This document shows, piece by piece, positions 9,404-17,477 of a stretch of 55,484 bases of DNA. A program made the translations under genes and the position numbers. Position 1 is the first letter of the stretch; every line of letters starts with the position of its first letter. Source of the stretch: CAZHZT01 sp964537285 (GTDB lineage: Bacteria > Bacteroidota > Bacteroidia > Chitinophagales > Saprospiraceae); the NCBI GenBank assembly GCA_964537285.1, contig CAZHZT010000026.1, positions 1-55,484 of the forward strand, written 5' to 3'. The notes beneath the pieces are model-generated. The model was not told where the DNA came from. It worked only from the letters and a program-made list of their open reading frames with translations, and did no database searches.

Positions 9404-9443
9404 AAACATGAGTCATCCCAAAAATTTGGGATGACTCATGTTT
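9404..9443. repeat. Family D hairpin (D1), GTCATCCC palindrome
   Basis: A 19 bp perfect stem, AAACATGAGTCATCCCAAA with its complement, around a 2-base loop. It lies between convergent genes and is followed by GGACAGCCCC. The same core recurs at 22214, 28265, 49624 and, decayed, at 55384. Confidence 0.8.
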
Positions 9444-9458
9444 GGACAGCCCCTGTAT

Positions 9459-9926
9459 TTAGAAAAACCAAGTATTCAATTCATTAAGTAGGAGTTCGGG
9501 AATATCCGGGCAGTTTTCTTCAAGAGCATTATTGAATTTAACCTTTTCGACCGCTTGTCTTGAAAGTTGTTTTTTTAATGCGAGGCAACAACTTTTGGCT
9601 TCAATGTTTCTTTGAGTTGCCTGATCAATCAGGCTTTCCATCTTTTTCCCATATCGGCCTTTTCTTTTTTCCGCAATAAGTTGAGCATTGAGTTCAATTA
9701 CCGGCTCTATACATTTACAGACTTCTACAGAAAAGGAGATGTAGTCTAAATTCTTTTTTTCATTAAAAGGATCTTCACTATTATCCTCAAATAAAGGAGG
9801 AACGAAAAGTGCACCTGCGAACACTAATGCCAGTATTAATACAATATACCTTATATTTCTAGATTTCAAAAAAAATAATTTTTTATTATTGTTGTTGAGA
9901 TTCAGACATAAGAATAGCCACTTCAC
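9459..9926 (-). CDS. Hypothetical small membrane-anchored Cys-containing protein
   Basis: The 155 aa product has one N-terminal hydrophobic segment, YIVLILALVFAGALFVPPLF, and a helical periplasmic part. It contains CKCIEPVIELNAQL, matched by CKCLTPMVDFHNAS in the next gene upstream, and both have further Cys residues at similar spacing (SCCLALKKQL against SKCAKEMDAKL). They are therefore diverged tandem paralogues. The ATG at 9926 overlaps the upstream gene by 41 bases; a TTG at 9869, 16 bases past the upstream stop, gives a more normal signal-anchor start (KSRNIRYIVLIL). Function unknown. Confidence 0.6.
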   Translation of the reverse strand: MKWLFLCLNLNNNNKKLFFLKSRNIRYIVLILALVFAGALFVPPLFEDNSEDPFNEKKNLDYISFSVEVCKCIEPVIELNAQLIAEKRKGRYGKKMESLIDQATQRNIEAKSCCLALKKQLSRQAVEKVKFNNALEENCPDIPELLLNELNTWFF

Positions 9927-10248
9927 GACAGGTATTCACCAACAAGTCCTCACAGATCCGGCGTTCTTCCGGGCTAAGTTCAGCCAGCTTTGCATCCATT
10001 TCCTTTGCGCATTTAGATGTAGTAAGCTGTATTTCCGGGAAGCTTTCATATAGCTCATTCAATTTTACGGTATCCTTTTGATTCATAGCCATTCTACTTG
10101 CATTATGAAAGTCCACCATTGGTGTCAGGCATTTACATGTTTCATTGACCAATGCCTGATAATCTATTTTTTCCTGCTTTTTTTCCTGTGAGCATGAAAA
10201 GATGAGAAATAATAGCCCTACGGAAAAGATGTTTTTTATAAAGTTCAT
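9886..10248 (-). CDS. Hypothetical small lipoprotein with CKC motif
   Basis: A 120 aa protein with a clear lipoprotein signal: hydrophobic stretch then LIFSCS, acylated Cys near residue 19. The mature part is short, charged and helical with CKCLTPMVDFHNAS near residue 38, SKCAKEM near 77, and two more Cys in CEDLLVNTC near the end. The five mature Cys apart from the lipid Cys may form disulphides or bind a metal. It precedes its paralogue at 9459 on the same strand and both are probably co-transcribed. I do not recognise the family and assign no function. Confidence 0.72.
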   Translation of the reverse strand: MNFIKNIFSVGLLFLIFSCSQEKKQEKIDYQALVNETCKCLTPMVDFHNASRMAMNQKDTVKLNELYESFPEIQLTTSKCAKEMDAKLAELSPEERRICEDLLVNTCREVAILMSESQQQ

Positions 10249-10411
10249 TGTTATTAAATTAATTTAGTTACAGCAATTCTCGTATTGAAAACCGAAATTG
10301 AATGCGTGCTGCTACGCAGCTGTTTTAAAAAAGAATTTTCGTGTAGTAGGCGCGTTCATTTTTCAAACCGGGAATCGTCGGTAAAGTTAAGATTGATAAG
10401 AAAAAAATGAC

Positions 10412-10446
10412 GTTTTTTGACAAATTGTGTGGAACTTCATAATGAA
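10412..10446. repeat. Half copy of family A repeat
   Basis: GTTTTTTGACAAATTGTG followed by TGGAACTTCATAATGAA matches the short-arm half of family A. The other arm is missing. It lies at the 3' side of the glycosidase gene, with no pairing partner nearby. Confidence 0.6.
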
Positions 10447-10464
10447 TGTCTTTTTACACAAAAC

Positions 10465-11535
10465 TTATCTTTTTCCCACTTGCTTATACCAATTCTGTAA
10501 TGTTTGATGCGCTATTTTACCCTGAGGAGTATAATCTTTATCCGGATAACCTTCGTGGCCTTTCATATTCGGAAACCATTTCCAGAGGAAACCACCCCTC
10601 CAATACTCTTTTTTCCAAAACACCTGAAACAAAGCCTCAATAGCATTTGCCTGGGCCCATTCATTGATGTTTAATTGATTGATTTTAGACTCAAGTTCCC
10701 AGGTATTGTAAGCACAACCATCAACGCTCAAATAGCCAAACTCTGTAAAAACAATGGGCTTATCTACCTGATTGTAAAAGTTCTCAATTTTTTTAACCCA
10801 GGGTTGCCACGCAGCGACCAAGGCAGCGACAGAAGGAGTTGGCATATCGACCAGCGGAAAATAAGCATCGATCCCGACATAATCGAGTTCGTCCCAGAAA
10901 GGAACATTGGCGAACTCGTCCCAATTGGCTGCATAGATAAGCTTTCCAGAATAGATGCCGCGAATTTTTTTTATCAGTTGGCGCCAAAAAGCCTCCCTTT
11001 TGCTCGTACTTATTTTAAATTCCGTTCCAATGCAAAGGGCCTCTACTTTTTCCTTTTCAGCCATCTCTGCAAAGGGGAGAATATATTTCTCATAGCTGAG
11101 CTCCCACTCAGTCCATTCCTTATCAGACGGATAATCAAGTCCTCCCGGCCAGCTTCCGGGCACATATAGTTGAGGTTTCAGCATCACACTTAATCCTCCT
11201 GCCTTGGCCAGTTGGATGGTTTCCTGGACACCCTCCGGTTTTTCACCCCACCACTGCCATTGAGAATTATAAAAAACTTTGGGAATATTCTGCCTGGAGT
11301 ATGCAAAAGGAATAACTGCGATCCAGTCAGCGCCGACTTCATTAATGGGGCTGATAGGATCTTTGGGAAACGGCTCTGGAGGTCCGACAAAACTGATCCC
11401 ATCTATTATCAAATTATCTTCAGTGGAAAAGGGAGAGGAATTACAATCTGAGGTATTCAGGATATCCTGACCATTTGGAGGAGCATTCCAAATGAGCATA
11501 CTCAGTAAGCTAAAACATAAACCGATCCAATTCAT
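10465..11535 (-). CDS. Secreted GH113-like glycoside hydrolase
   Basis: The 356 aa protein has an N-terminal signal peptide (about residues 1-20) followed by a (beta/alpha)8-barrel type sequence. Glu172 in CIGTEF and Glu265 in VFTEFGY sit at the ends of barrel strands 4 and 7, as expected for a retaining clan GH-A enzyme; the arrangement and sequence style best fit family GH113 (beta-mannanase-like). Other barrel features are GGLSVMLKPQLYV near 110 and VGIDAYFPL near 220. Substrate cannot be read from sequence. It stands alone, with no SusC/SusD pair or other carbohydrate gene nearby, so it is not in a classical polysaccharide utilisation locus. Confidence 0.72.
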   Translation of the reverse strand: MNWIGLCFSLLSMLIWNAPPNGQDILNTSDCNSSPFSTEDNLIIDGISFVGPPEPFPKDPISPINEVGADWIAVIPFAYSRQNIPKVFYNSQWQWWGEKPEGVQETIQLAKAGGLSVMLKPQLYVPGSWPGGLDYPSDKEWTEWELSYEKYILPFAEMAEKEKVEALCIGTEFKISTSKREAFWRQLIKKIRGIYSGKLIYAANWDEFANVPFWDELDYVGIDAYFPLVDMPTPSVAALVAAWQPWVKKIENFYNQVDKPIVFTEFGYLSVDGCAYNTWELESKINQLNINEWAQANAIEALFQVFWKKEYWRGGFLWKWFPNMKGHEGYPDKDYTPQGKIAHQTLQNWYKQVGKR

Positions 11536-11638
11536 TTTCTATAGAAGTTTGGATTTAAAATGTTAAAACCTGTAAATAGGGCAACTTTCATAAAAACAAA
11601 CGGTCTTTAGGGCAAAAAGTTATTTGAAAGCGAATTGG

Positions 11639-11724
11639 AAGCAGCCCCACCCTCAGGACTGATTGGTATAATTTTTCCTTTTTTGCGTAAAACTAGTGAG
11701 AGAATTTTTCCGGGGCTGCTTTTT
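11639..11724. repeat. Inverted repeat GCAGCCCC..GGGGCTGC with T-run
   Basis: AGCAGCCCC at the left pairs with GGGGCTGCTTTTTTT at the right across an AT-rich ~65-base interior. It could act as a long-loop terminator or be a small palindromic element. It lies upstream of the glycosidase gene. Confidence 0.45.
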
Positions 11725-11743
11725 TTAAAATATAAGAAGTTAT

Positions 11744-11903
11744 AAAAATAGGCTGTTTTATAAGTAGATTCATTGCGCTTGGCAGGAAATTTTCTTTATT
11801 GAGAGGTGTTCTTTTTTTTGTAAAAAGTAAAGAAAAGAAAGCTTCTCAATAGAAAATACTCTTACCGAGCCAAACGAACTACTTATAAGACAGCCTATTT
11901 TTT
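11744..11903. repeat. Nested palindromes: family B element (B3) in the loop of a hairpin
   Basis: Outer arms AAAAATAGGCTGTTTTA (11744-11760) and TAAGACAGCCTATTTTT (11886-11902) differ at one base. Between them sits a family B-like element at 11763-11883, AGTAG..CTACT, flanked by TA on both sides. Its interior GCTTGGCAGGAAA and GAGAGGTGTTC resemble element B1. This reads as a TA-targeting element inserted in the loop of a pre-existing terminator-like hairpin 3' of the HD gene. Confidence 0.65.
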
Positions 11904-11923
11904 ATGTTTTCCCGGGATACATA

Positions 11924-12511
11924 CTAACTATAGGTTTCTACAATTTCCTTTATTTCCTGCAGGTGCTGGAGTTTCTTTTGTTTTCTTTGAGTTTGGCTCG
12001 AAAGCGTAAAGAATTGATGCGCACTCAGAAATTTAAGCTGTAAGCGATTCCAGGACTCTTCATTATCCAGGACATTATATGCTTTTAACTCATCAAACAG
12101 CTTATTCCCGATAGTATAAAAGTCATTTCGTCCCAGATAATCCAAATCTGCATCACATAAAATTTCCTCCAAAAAGTTACTCGGAGACTGAGGAATTTTT
12201 GTTGCCATGATCATGGAAGTGATTCGTTCAATTTCTTCTGGTTTGTAATTAAAACCCGGAAGGTACTCCCGAACGATATCACAACTGTGGGATTCATGCT
12301 CCACATTACTCCTGATAAAGCCTGCATCATGATAAAGTGCAGCAGTTTTCACCAGTACCGTTTCATACGGGGAAACCTTTTCCATAAAACAGAGCTGCTC
12401 TGCAATTCTAAGCACATCGAGCGTATGGTGAACGCCGTGATAGGATAGTTTTGTAGAAAGCTCTTTTCTTAATCTCTTTAAAATGAACGATTTTGCTCCT
12501 TCGTAATTCAT
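11924..12511 (-). CDS. HD-domain phosphohydrolase-like protein
   Basis: A 195 aa cytoplasmic protein with HD-superfamily metal ligands in order: YHGVHHTLDV (near residue 24), TAALYHDAGF (near 57) and CDADLDYLGR (near 123). Such domains hydrolyse phosphomonoesters or phosphodiesters of nucleotides. There is no RelA/SpoT synthetase part or other partner domain, so the substrate cannot be named. I chose the ATG at 12511 (MNYEGAK); a GTG at 12535 would add eight residues (VYYRHNK after the initiator) that look like upstream sequence. The gene is monocistronic by spacing, with a nested palindrome just past its stop. Confidence 0.75.
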   Translation of the reverse strand: MNYEGAKSFILKRLRKELSTKLSYHGVHHTLDVLRIAEQLCFMEKVSPYETVLVKTAALYHDAGFIRSNVEHESHSCDIVREYLPGFNYKPEEIERITSMIMATKIPQSPSNFLEEILCDADLDYLGRNDFYTIGNKLFDELKAYNVLDNEESWNRLQLKFLSAHQFFTLSSQTQRKQKKLQHLQEIKEIVETYS

Positions 12512-12934
12512 TTTATTATGACGGTAATAAACCACAATGACTTAATTTATCAAATTTGGTAATAGATTGGGCATCCATTTTCTGGTAAATCAGTTTTCCT
12601 GGAATCAAGTGTGCGAACAGAAAAGCAACTGTGGAATGATCCATGTTTAGTTATTTGCCCTATTATAATGTAATCTCTCCCAAAGAAGTTATTAACTAGA
12701 CGTTAAATTTTTCTAAAGTATCAGAAATTAAAGGATAAATTAACGATTTTTGTTGATAGGGTCAAGAGCAAAGGGAAAGATATTTGATATTTTGAGGAAT
12801 TAGATCGTTAAAAAGCTTCTGGAATTCGTTAAAAAGAGGGCTCATTTAGCGGTAGAGGTAAGTTTTTATATAGGAACTGCTTGTTTTCAAAAATAAGCAG
12901 TTCCCATATAAAAATTTGCTTAACAAGCAATCAA
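12512..12934. other. Gap with one hairpin, otherwise featureless
   Basis: This 423-base AT-rich gap separates two minus-strand genes. Apart from the hairpin at 12860-12921 I see no gene and no member of the main repeat families. It presumably contains the promoter of the HD gene, but no convincing TAnnTTTG box stands out. Confidence 0.4.
12860..12921. terminator. Hairpin downstream of the DUF4920 gene
   Basis: TTTTTATATAGGAACTGCTT and AAGCAGTTCCCATATAAAAA form a near-perfect 20 bp stem around a TGTTTTCAAAAAT-type loop. It lies 14 bases past the stop of the minus-strand gene at 12935 and would give a T-run on that strand. A terminator role is likely. Confidence 0.6.
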
Positions 12935-13546
12935 CTACTTAGATTCAGGATCGAGTAATACAACTCCTGATGCAATAAATTTAGTTTCCTCCTTAGGAGT
13001 AGTAATGGAAGCAATTTCTTCTTGGGACTTACCCGCATCTTCAGCAAAATGCTTCAGGGTTTCAACAGGTGTTACCTCACGAAAGGCATACCCATCCATT
13101 ACTACCTGGCGGCCGGCAATATCTTTTGGCATAAGAAAGCCATAATCCTTAAATTTAACAAAGATCTCGTTTTTACTTTCTCCTTCTCCGTACACAACGT
13201 TCATCCAGCAACCTTTTGCCTGGCATACATCTTTCACCGTTCCAACCACTTTAGCAGATACAGAGTCCGAGCTTTCCAATTGTCCAAAAAGTTCTGGTAA
13301 GGGTATTGCGTTCGCTTCGTTTATAGTTTCTCCAAAGTGTTTTCCATCACCTTCAACCATTTCTTCGCCATCATGTGTACTATGATCATGCCCGTCATGA
13401 TCGTGATCATCATGGTCATGCCCATCGTGATCATTATGGGTTTGTTCTTCACTTCCTACTGCATTGGCATTTTGGTTTTCGGGTGCACCGCAAGCGATTA
13501 ATCCGATTCCAAGGAGAAATACCCAAAAGAATTGCTTCGTTGTCAT
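12935..13546 (-). CDS. DUF4920 lipoprotein with His-rich segment
   Basis: A 203 aa lipoprotein: signal peptide ending in the lipobox LIACG, acylated Cys19. Residues 37-58 hold nine His alternating with Asp and Gly (HDGHDHDDHDHDGHDH), typical of a flexible metal-binding tract for Zn, Ni or Cu. The folded C-terminal part is DUF4920, recognised by AKVVGTVKDVCQAKGCWMNV and the FVKFKDYGFLMPKDIAGRQVVMDG segment; this OB-like domain is common in Bacteroidota. I use the ATG at 13546; the longer frame to 13615 adds 23 residues of unlikely second hydrophobic sequence. Role in periplasmic metal handling is inference. Confidence 0.8.
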   Translation of the reverse strand: MTTKQFFWVFLLGIGLIACGAPENQNANAVGSEEQTHNDHDGHDHDDHDHDGHDHSTHDGEEMVEGDGKHFGETINEANAIPLPELFGQLESSDSVSAKVVGTVKDVCQAKGCWMNVVYGEGESKNEIFVKFKDYGFLMPKDIAGRQVVMDGYAFREVTPVETLKHFAEDAGKSQEEIASITTPKEETKFIASGVVLLDPESK

Positions 13547-13579
13547 TGTATAATTATTTTTTATTGAATAAATAAAGCA

Positions 13580-13587
13580 CAAAATTA
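13580..13587 (-). promoter_or_regulatory. Putative -7 box of the DUF4920 gene
   Basis: On the minus strand this reads TAATTTTG, matching TAnnTTTG, 34 bases ahead of the ATG at 13546. It supports that ATG over the longer upstream start, which would begin before the box. No -33 TTTG is seen at the usual spacing. Confidence 0.4.
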
Positions 13588-13687
13588 AGCATAATTTGAA
13601 AAACTTGCACTCCACACTTTTTTTTGTATTAAAATTTTTCTTAATTAAACAATAAAATATTCAGGATGTGGTTATTTAATTACTTTA

Positions 13688-13796
13688 GTTCTTTGGCATA
13701 AATTGTGGAAAATGAAACTTCAAAATGATAAGCCTTTCAGCCCAAAGGGCATTCAAGGCTTATCATTTTGAAGTTCCACACAATTTGTCAAAGAAC
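13688..13796. repeat. Family A hairpin repeat (A3), full length
   Basis: A 109 bp palindrome from GTTCTTTGGCATAAATTG to CAATTTGTCAAAGAAC. The arms share AACTTCAAAATGATAAGCC with their complement; the loop reads TTTCAGCCCAAAGGGCATTC. The left arm is the long type (CATAAATTGTGGAAAATG), the right is the short type (CCACACAATTTG). It lies between divergent genes at 13546 and 14028. Confidence 0.9.
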
Positions 13797-13868
13797 GATT
13801 ACTTTTTAATAATTACAAATAACAAAAACCTAGCCTATATCTCCTATCTCTACTCCTAATCAATTTTG

Positions 13869-13979
13869 GTTCTTTGACAGAAGTTGTAGTAAAGTGGTAT
13901 TTCAAAATCATAACCCACTCAGCCACAAAAGAATTCAAAGGTCACCATCTTGAAATTTCATGCAATTTATAGTACAAAT
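13869..13979. repeat. Family A hairpin repeat (A4), decayed
   Basis: GTTCTTTGACAGAAGTTG at the left and TTGAAATTTCATGCAATTTA at the right keep the family A outline, with a CTCAGCCACAAAAGAATTC loop, but the arms no longer pair well. An apparent ATG at 13950 of the downstream reading frame lies within it and is not a real start. Confidence 0.7.
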
Positions 13980-14027
13980 AATTTCAGTTGCACATCAGCA
14001 TTCATTTATCCGTTAAAAACCCAATAT

Positions 14028-15683
14028 ATGAAAAGGTATCTGAGTCTGGCATTTTTATTATTCACGGGATTCACCTCTGCATCCTTTGCCCAGTGTATTA
14101 GTGGTGATTGTTTTGAAGGAAAGGGTACGTACGTATATCCTAGTGGCGCAAAATACATTGGCCAGTTTGTAAATGGAAAGATCCATGGTGAGGGCATCTT
14201 GTATTTCAGCAATGGTAATAAATATATAGGCAATTGGGAGAACCACTACCGGGAGGGAAAAGGTAGAATGGAGTTCCAAAATGGAGATACCTATATCGGG
14301 CAATTCAGGAAAAGTAAAATGTCAGGAATTGGTGAAATGCGTTATGCCAATGGCGATAAGTACGAAGGAGAATGGGCTGAGGACCTGAAGCACGGAAAAG
14401 GCAAATATCATTTTGCTGACAAATCCATCTACGAGGGAGAATTCTCCAGAGACAAAATGCATGGCGAGGGTGTCATTAAATACCCCAACGGCGATAAATA
14501 TGTAGGGAATTGGAAAAATAATAAAAAAGATGGCCAGGGCAGCCTTGAAAAGCAAGACGGAACGACCGTCGAGGGCTTCTGGGAAAACGGAAGTTACGTA
14601 ACCAACGGGCAAGAAACACCTGTTGAAGAAAATATTACGGTTAATAAAGATAATCAAGACCTCCCGAACTGCAACAAAGTGTATTGTGCTGAAGGAAAGG
14701 GAGTTTATACTTATGCTGATGGCTCCCGATATGTCGGAGAATTTCTACGAGGAAAACCTCTTGGGCAGGGAACATGCTATTATTCAAACGGCGATAAATA
14801 TGTAGGGCATTGGAAAAACCATGCCCCTCATGGTGAAGGTATTATGTACTTTTCTTCAGGAAGACAAATTGGGGCTATCTGGGAAAACGGGAAAGCCGTT
14901 AAAGAACTGGAACCTCAAGGAGAGAAAATGCCTGATACTTATGTTCAGATCGATGAAGATAAAGCCGTTAAAATCTGGGCGGTAGTGGTCGGCGTTGCGC
15001 GCTACGTACACATGCCTGTCTTGAAATATACCGATGATGATGCTTATCAAATCTATGCTTTTCTGAAAAGCCCTGAAGGAGGAGCCCTACCTGATAATCA
15101 GATAAAAGTGCTTATCGATGAAGACGCTACAAGGTTAAATGTTTTAAAAGCTATGCGAGAAGTATTTTTGCGAGCAGATGAAAATGATGTGGTTTTATTC
15201 TATTTCTCAGGACATGGCCTGCAGGGAGCTTTTCTTCCAGTAGATTTTGATGGCTTCCACAATAAATTAAAACACGAGGATATCAAAGAAATATTTGCCT
15301 CTACGAATGCCAAGCATAAGGTTTGCTTTGCGGACGCTTGTCACTCCGGGTCTTTGAGTGCTCAAAAATCAACAGAACTCGATGGATTAATGAGCAAATA
15401 TTACAAAGCCTTTCAAACCAGCAGCGGAGGAACCGCCTTACTTGTTTCTTCCAAAAGTGATGAATATTCTTTAGAGGACATGGGGCTTCGGCAAGGAGTC
15501 TTTAGCCACTTCTTAATTCGCGGACTAAAGGGAGAGGCCGACAAAAACAAGGATCAGATTATTTCCATTCAGGAGTTGTTTGATTTTATCTTTCTAAAAG
15601 TGCGAAATTATACGGCTAATGCCCAAACACCTAGCATCACAGGTAGGTATGATCCCAAAATGCCCGTTGCCGTTGTGCGATAA
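14028..15683 (+). CDS. Secreted MORN-repeat/caspase (peptidase C14) protein 1
   Basis: A 551 aa exported protein: signal peptide MKRYLSLAFLLFTGFTSASFA, about eight MORN repeats (YxGxxxxGxxxGxG; residues ~40-300) and a C-terminal caspase-fold protease domain from about residue 335. The catalytic dyad is intact: His396 in FYFSGHG and Cys438 in FADACHSGS, with the acidic KYTDDDAY strand near 360. MORN units fall into two blocks, each opening with a Cys pair (CISGDC near 22; CNKVYC near 220). Known family members (orthocaspases) cleave after basic residues; the substrate here is unknown. A paralogue follows at 15778 in the same direction. The start was taken at the ATG preceding the signal peptide rather than at 13950. 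Confidence 0.88.
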   Translation: MKRYLSLAFLLFTGFTSASFAQCISGDCFEGKGTYVYPSGAKYIGQFVNGKIHGEGILYFSNGNKYIGNWENHYREGKGRMEFQNGDTYIGQFRKSKMSGIGEMRYANGDKYEGEWAEDLKHGKGKYHFADKSIYEGEFSRDKMHGEGVIKYPNGDKYVGNWKNNKKDGQGSLEKQDGTTVEGFWENGSYVTNGQETPVEENITVNKDNQDLPNCNKVYCAEGKGVYTYADGSRYVGEFLRGKPLGQGTCYYSNGDKYVGHWKNHAPHGEGIMYFSSGRQIGAIWENGKAVKELEPQGEKMPDTYVQIDEDKAVKIWAVVVGVARYVHMPVLKYTDDDAYQIYAFLKSPEGGALPDNQIKVLIDEDATRLNVLKAMREVFLRADENDVVLFYFSGHGLQGAFLPVDFDGFHNKLKHEDIKEIFASTNAKHKVCFADACHSGSLSAQKSTELDGLMSKYYKAFQTSSGGTALLVSSKSDEYSLEDMGLRQGVFSHFLIRGLKGEADKNKDQIISIQELFDFIFLKVRNYTANAQTPSITGRYDPKMPVAVVR

Positions 15684-15777
15684 TTATGTTCTTTTCAAAG
15701 CCCAGTCGAATTAAACAAATTCCGATATTTGTCGTAAATTTAATTGGATAAGATTGTTGGAACAAAAAACTATCCCA

Positions 15778-17469
15778 ATGAACAAAAAATTCTACGTTTT
15801 ACTATCTCTAACATTTATCAGTTCTTTTAGCCTTTTTGCTCAATGTGTCTCCGGAGATTGCCAGAATGGCCGTGGCTCATTTATTTACCAGAGTGGCGCT
15901 AAATACGTCGGCGAATTTAAAGATGGAGAAATTCACGGTGTAGGTGTTTGCTATTATACAGACGGAAGTAAATACTCTGGAGAGTGGGAGCATCGATTTC
16001 CACATGGTAAGGGCACAATGACCTTTCCCGACGGCAGTAAATTCTCGGGTGATTGGCGAAAAGGCAAACCAGTAGATCAAAACGGGCAAATCATCGCCAA
16101 AAATGTAGTATTCTCTGATCCTCTGGCCTATGATGGCACCGATGTTCAATCAGGTTGTATCCAGGGGGATTGCACGAACGGAAGAGGTGTTTTCGCTTAC
16201 CCTGACGGGAGCAAATACGATGGCGAATTTAAAGACGGGAAGCTTGAAGGATGGGGCAGCTGGTATTTCCCGAATAACGATCATTATGTAGGCTTGTTTA
16301 AAAATAATTATCAGCATGGAAAAGGCACCATGTTGTATGCCAACGGTCTAAAAATAACCGGAATCTGGGAGGAAGGCGAATACACCGGCAATACGCGTTC
16401 ACCGGAGTGGGCCCGGGAAGGTTGTATTTCAGGTGATTGTGCCGAAGGCAAAGGCGTCTATGTTTTTAAAAACAGAGAAGCTCGTTATGAAGGAACCTTT
16501 TTCAATAACCTCCCTCATGGCAGAGGAACCTGCAAATACGCAAATGGAGATATTTATAAAGGAGAATGGGTTGCTGGGAAGTTCAGTGGTTTTGGCTCCC
16601 TTGTGCGGTTTGGTGGAACAGAAATCAAAGGATATTGGAAAGATGGCAACTATCTTGGAAAAGTAGATCAGGAAAAACTTGTTCATCGTTTTGAAAAAGC
16701 TATTGATAATGGTTTCAAACCTTCATTGCATAGTGACCTACCTGCTCCTGAACCTAAAGTATGGGCTTTGATTACCGGAGTAGCGGCTTACCGCCACATG
16801 CCTGCACTACGCTATACCGATGATGATGCATACAGAATATTTGCCTTCCTGAGAAGCCCTCAGGGAGGTGCTATTCCGGAAGAACAAATCAATATCCTGA
16901 TTGACGAGGATGCCACAAAAGAATCTATACTGGAATCTATGCGGGAAACATTCTCAAAGGCAGGAGAGAATGATTTGGTTATCATGTATTTTTCCGGCCA
17001 TGGCCTAAAAGGATCATTTCTTCCAATTGATTATGATGGCTACAATAACAAATTGTTACACCAGGAAATAAATAACATCCTGGAAAAGAGTAAAGCCAAG
17101 TTCAAATTACTCATTGCTGATGCCTGCCACTCAGGAAGCTTGTTTGCTTCTAAAGGATCAGAAACCGAAAGCTATCTCGTTGATTTTTATCGATCACTAG
17201 CTAAAACAGATCCGGGAACGGCCCTTATAATGTCTTCTAAATCCAACGAAACTTCCTTGGAGTCAACGGGCTTAAGGCAAGGGGTTTTCACTCACTTCCT
17301 CATTCGGGGCCTAAAAGGTGAAGCGGACACAAACGATGACTGGCAGGTAACGATAGAAGAACTCTACCAATACATTTACTTTAAAGTTCGCGATTATACC
17401 AATTACCGACAATCTCCGATGATTCAGGGAGATTACGATAAAAATATGGTGGTTAGCATTGTTCAATAG
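15778..17469 (+). CDS. Secreted MORN-repeat/caspase (peptidase C14) protein 2
   Basis: A 563 aa paralogue of the gene before it, 94 bases downstream. It has a signal peptide (MNKKFYVLLSLTFISSFSLFA), then three MORN blocks each headed by the module C-x-x-G-D-C: CVSGDC, CIQGDC and CISGDC, near residues 24, 127 and 217. The C-terminal caspase domain has His408 in MYFSGHG and Cys450 in IADACHSGS, so both catalytic residues are present. The conserved KYTDDDAY strand appears as RYTDDDAY. The caspase domain is closer to that of protein 1 than the MORN parts are, indicating duplication followed by MORN block rearrangement. No T9SS C-terminal sorting domain is evident. Start is at ATG 15778 rather than the upstream in-frame 15754. 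Confidence 0.88.
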   Translation: MNKKFYVLLSLTFISSFSLFAQCVSGDCQNGRGSFIYQSGAKYVGEFKDGEIHGVGVCYYTDGSKYSGEWEHRFPHGKGTMTFPDGSKFSGDWRKGKPVDQNGQIIAKNVVFSDPLAYDGTDVQSGCIQGDCTNGRGVFAYPDGSKYDGEFKDGKLEGWGSWYFPNNDHYVGLFKNNYQHGKGTMLYANGLKITGIWEEGEYTGNTRSPEWAREGCISGDCAEGKGVYVFKNREARYEGTFFNNLPHGRGTCKYANGDIYKGEWVAGKFSGFGSLVRFGGTEIKGYWKDGNYLGKVDQEKLVHRFEKAIDNGFKPSLHSDLPAPEPKVWALITGVAAYRHMPALRYTDDDAYRIFAFLRSPQGGAIPEEQINILIDEDATKESILESMRETFSKAGENDLVIMYFSGHGLKGSFLPIDYDGYNNKLLHQEINNILEKSKAKFKLLIADACHSGSLFASKGSETESYLVDFYRSLAKTDPGTALIMSSKSNETSLESTGLRQGVFTHFLIRGLKGEADTNDDWQVTIEELYQYIYFKVRDYTNYRQSPMIQGDYDKNMVVSIVQ

Positions 17470-17477
17470 AAAAGGTC

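Noticed and set aside
10446..10643. Plus-strand frame over the 3' end of the glycosidase gene
   Set aside because: It lies antisense to a well-supported coding region and has no recognisable motif.
13950..14027. Upstream in-frame start of the first MORN-caspase gene
   Set aside because: The extra 26 residues are encoded partly by a decayed family A repeat and would bury the signal peptide that starts at 14028.
14028..17469. Type IX secretion sorting domain on the MORN-caspases
   Set aside because: The proteins end directly after the caspase fold; no C-terminal Ig-like sorting domain is visible, so T9SS export is not supported.
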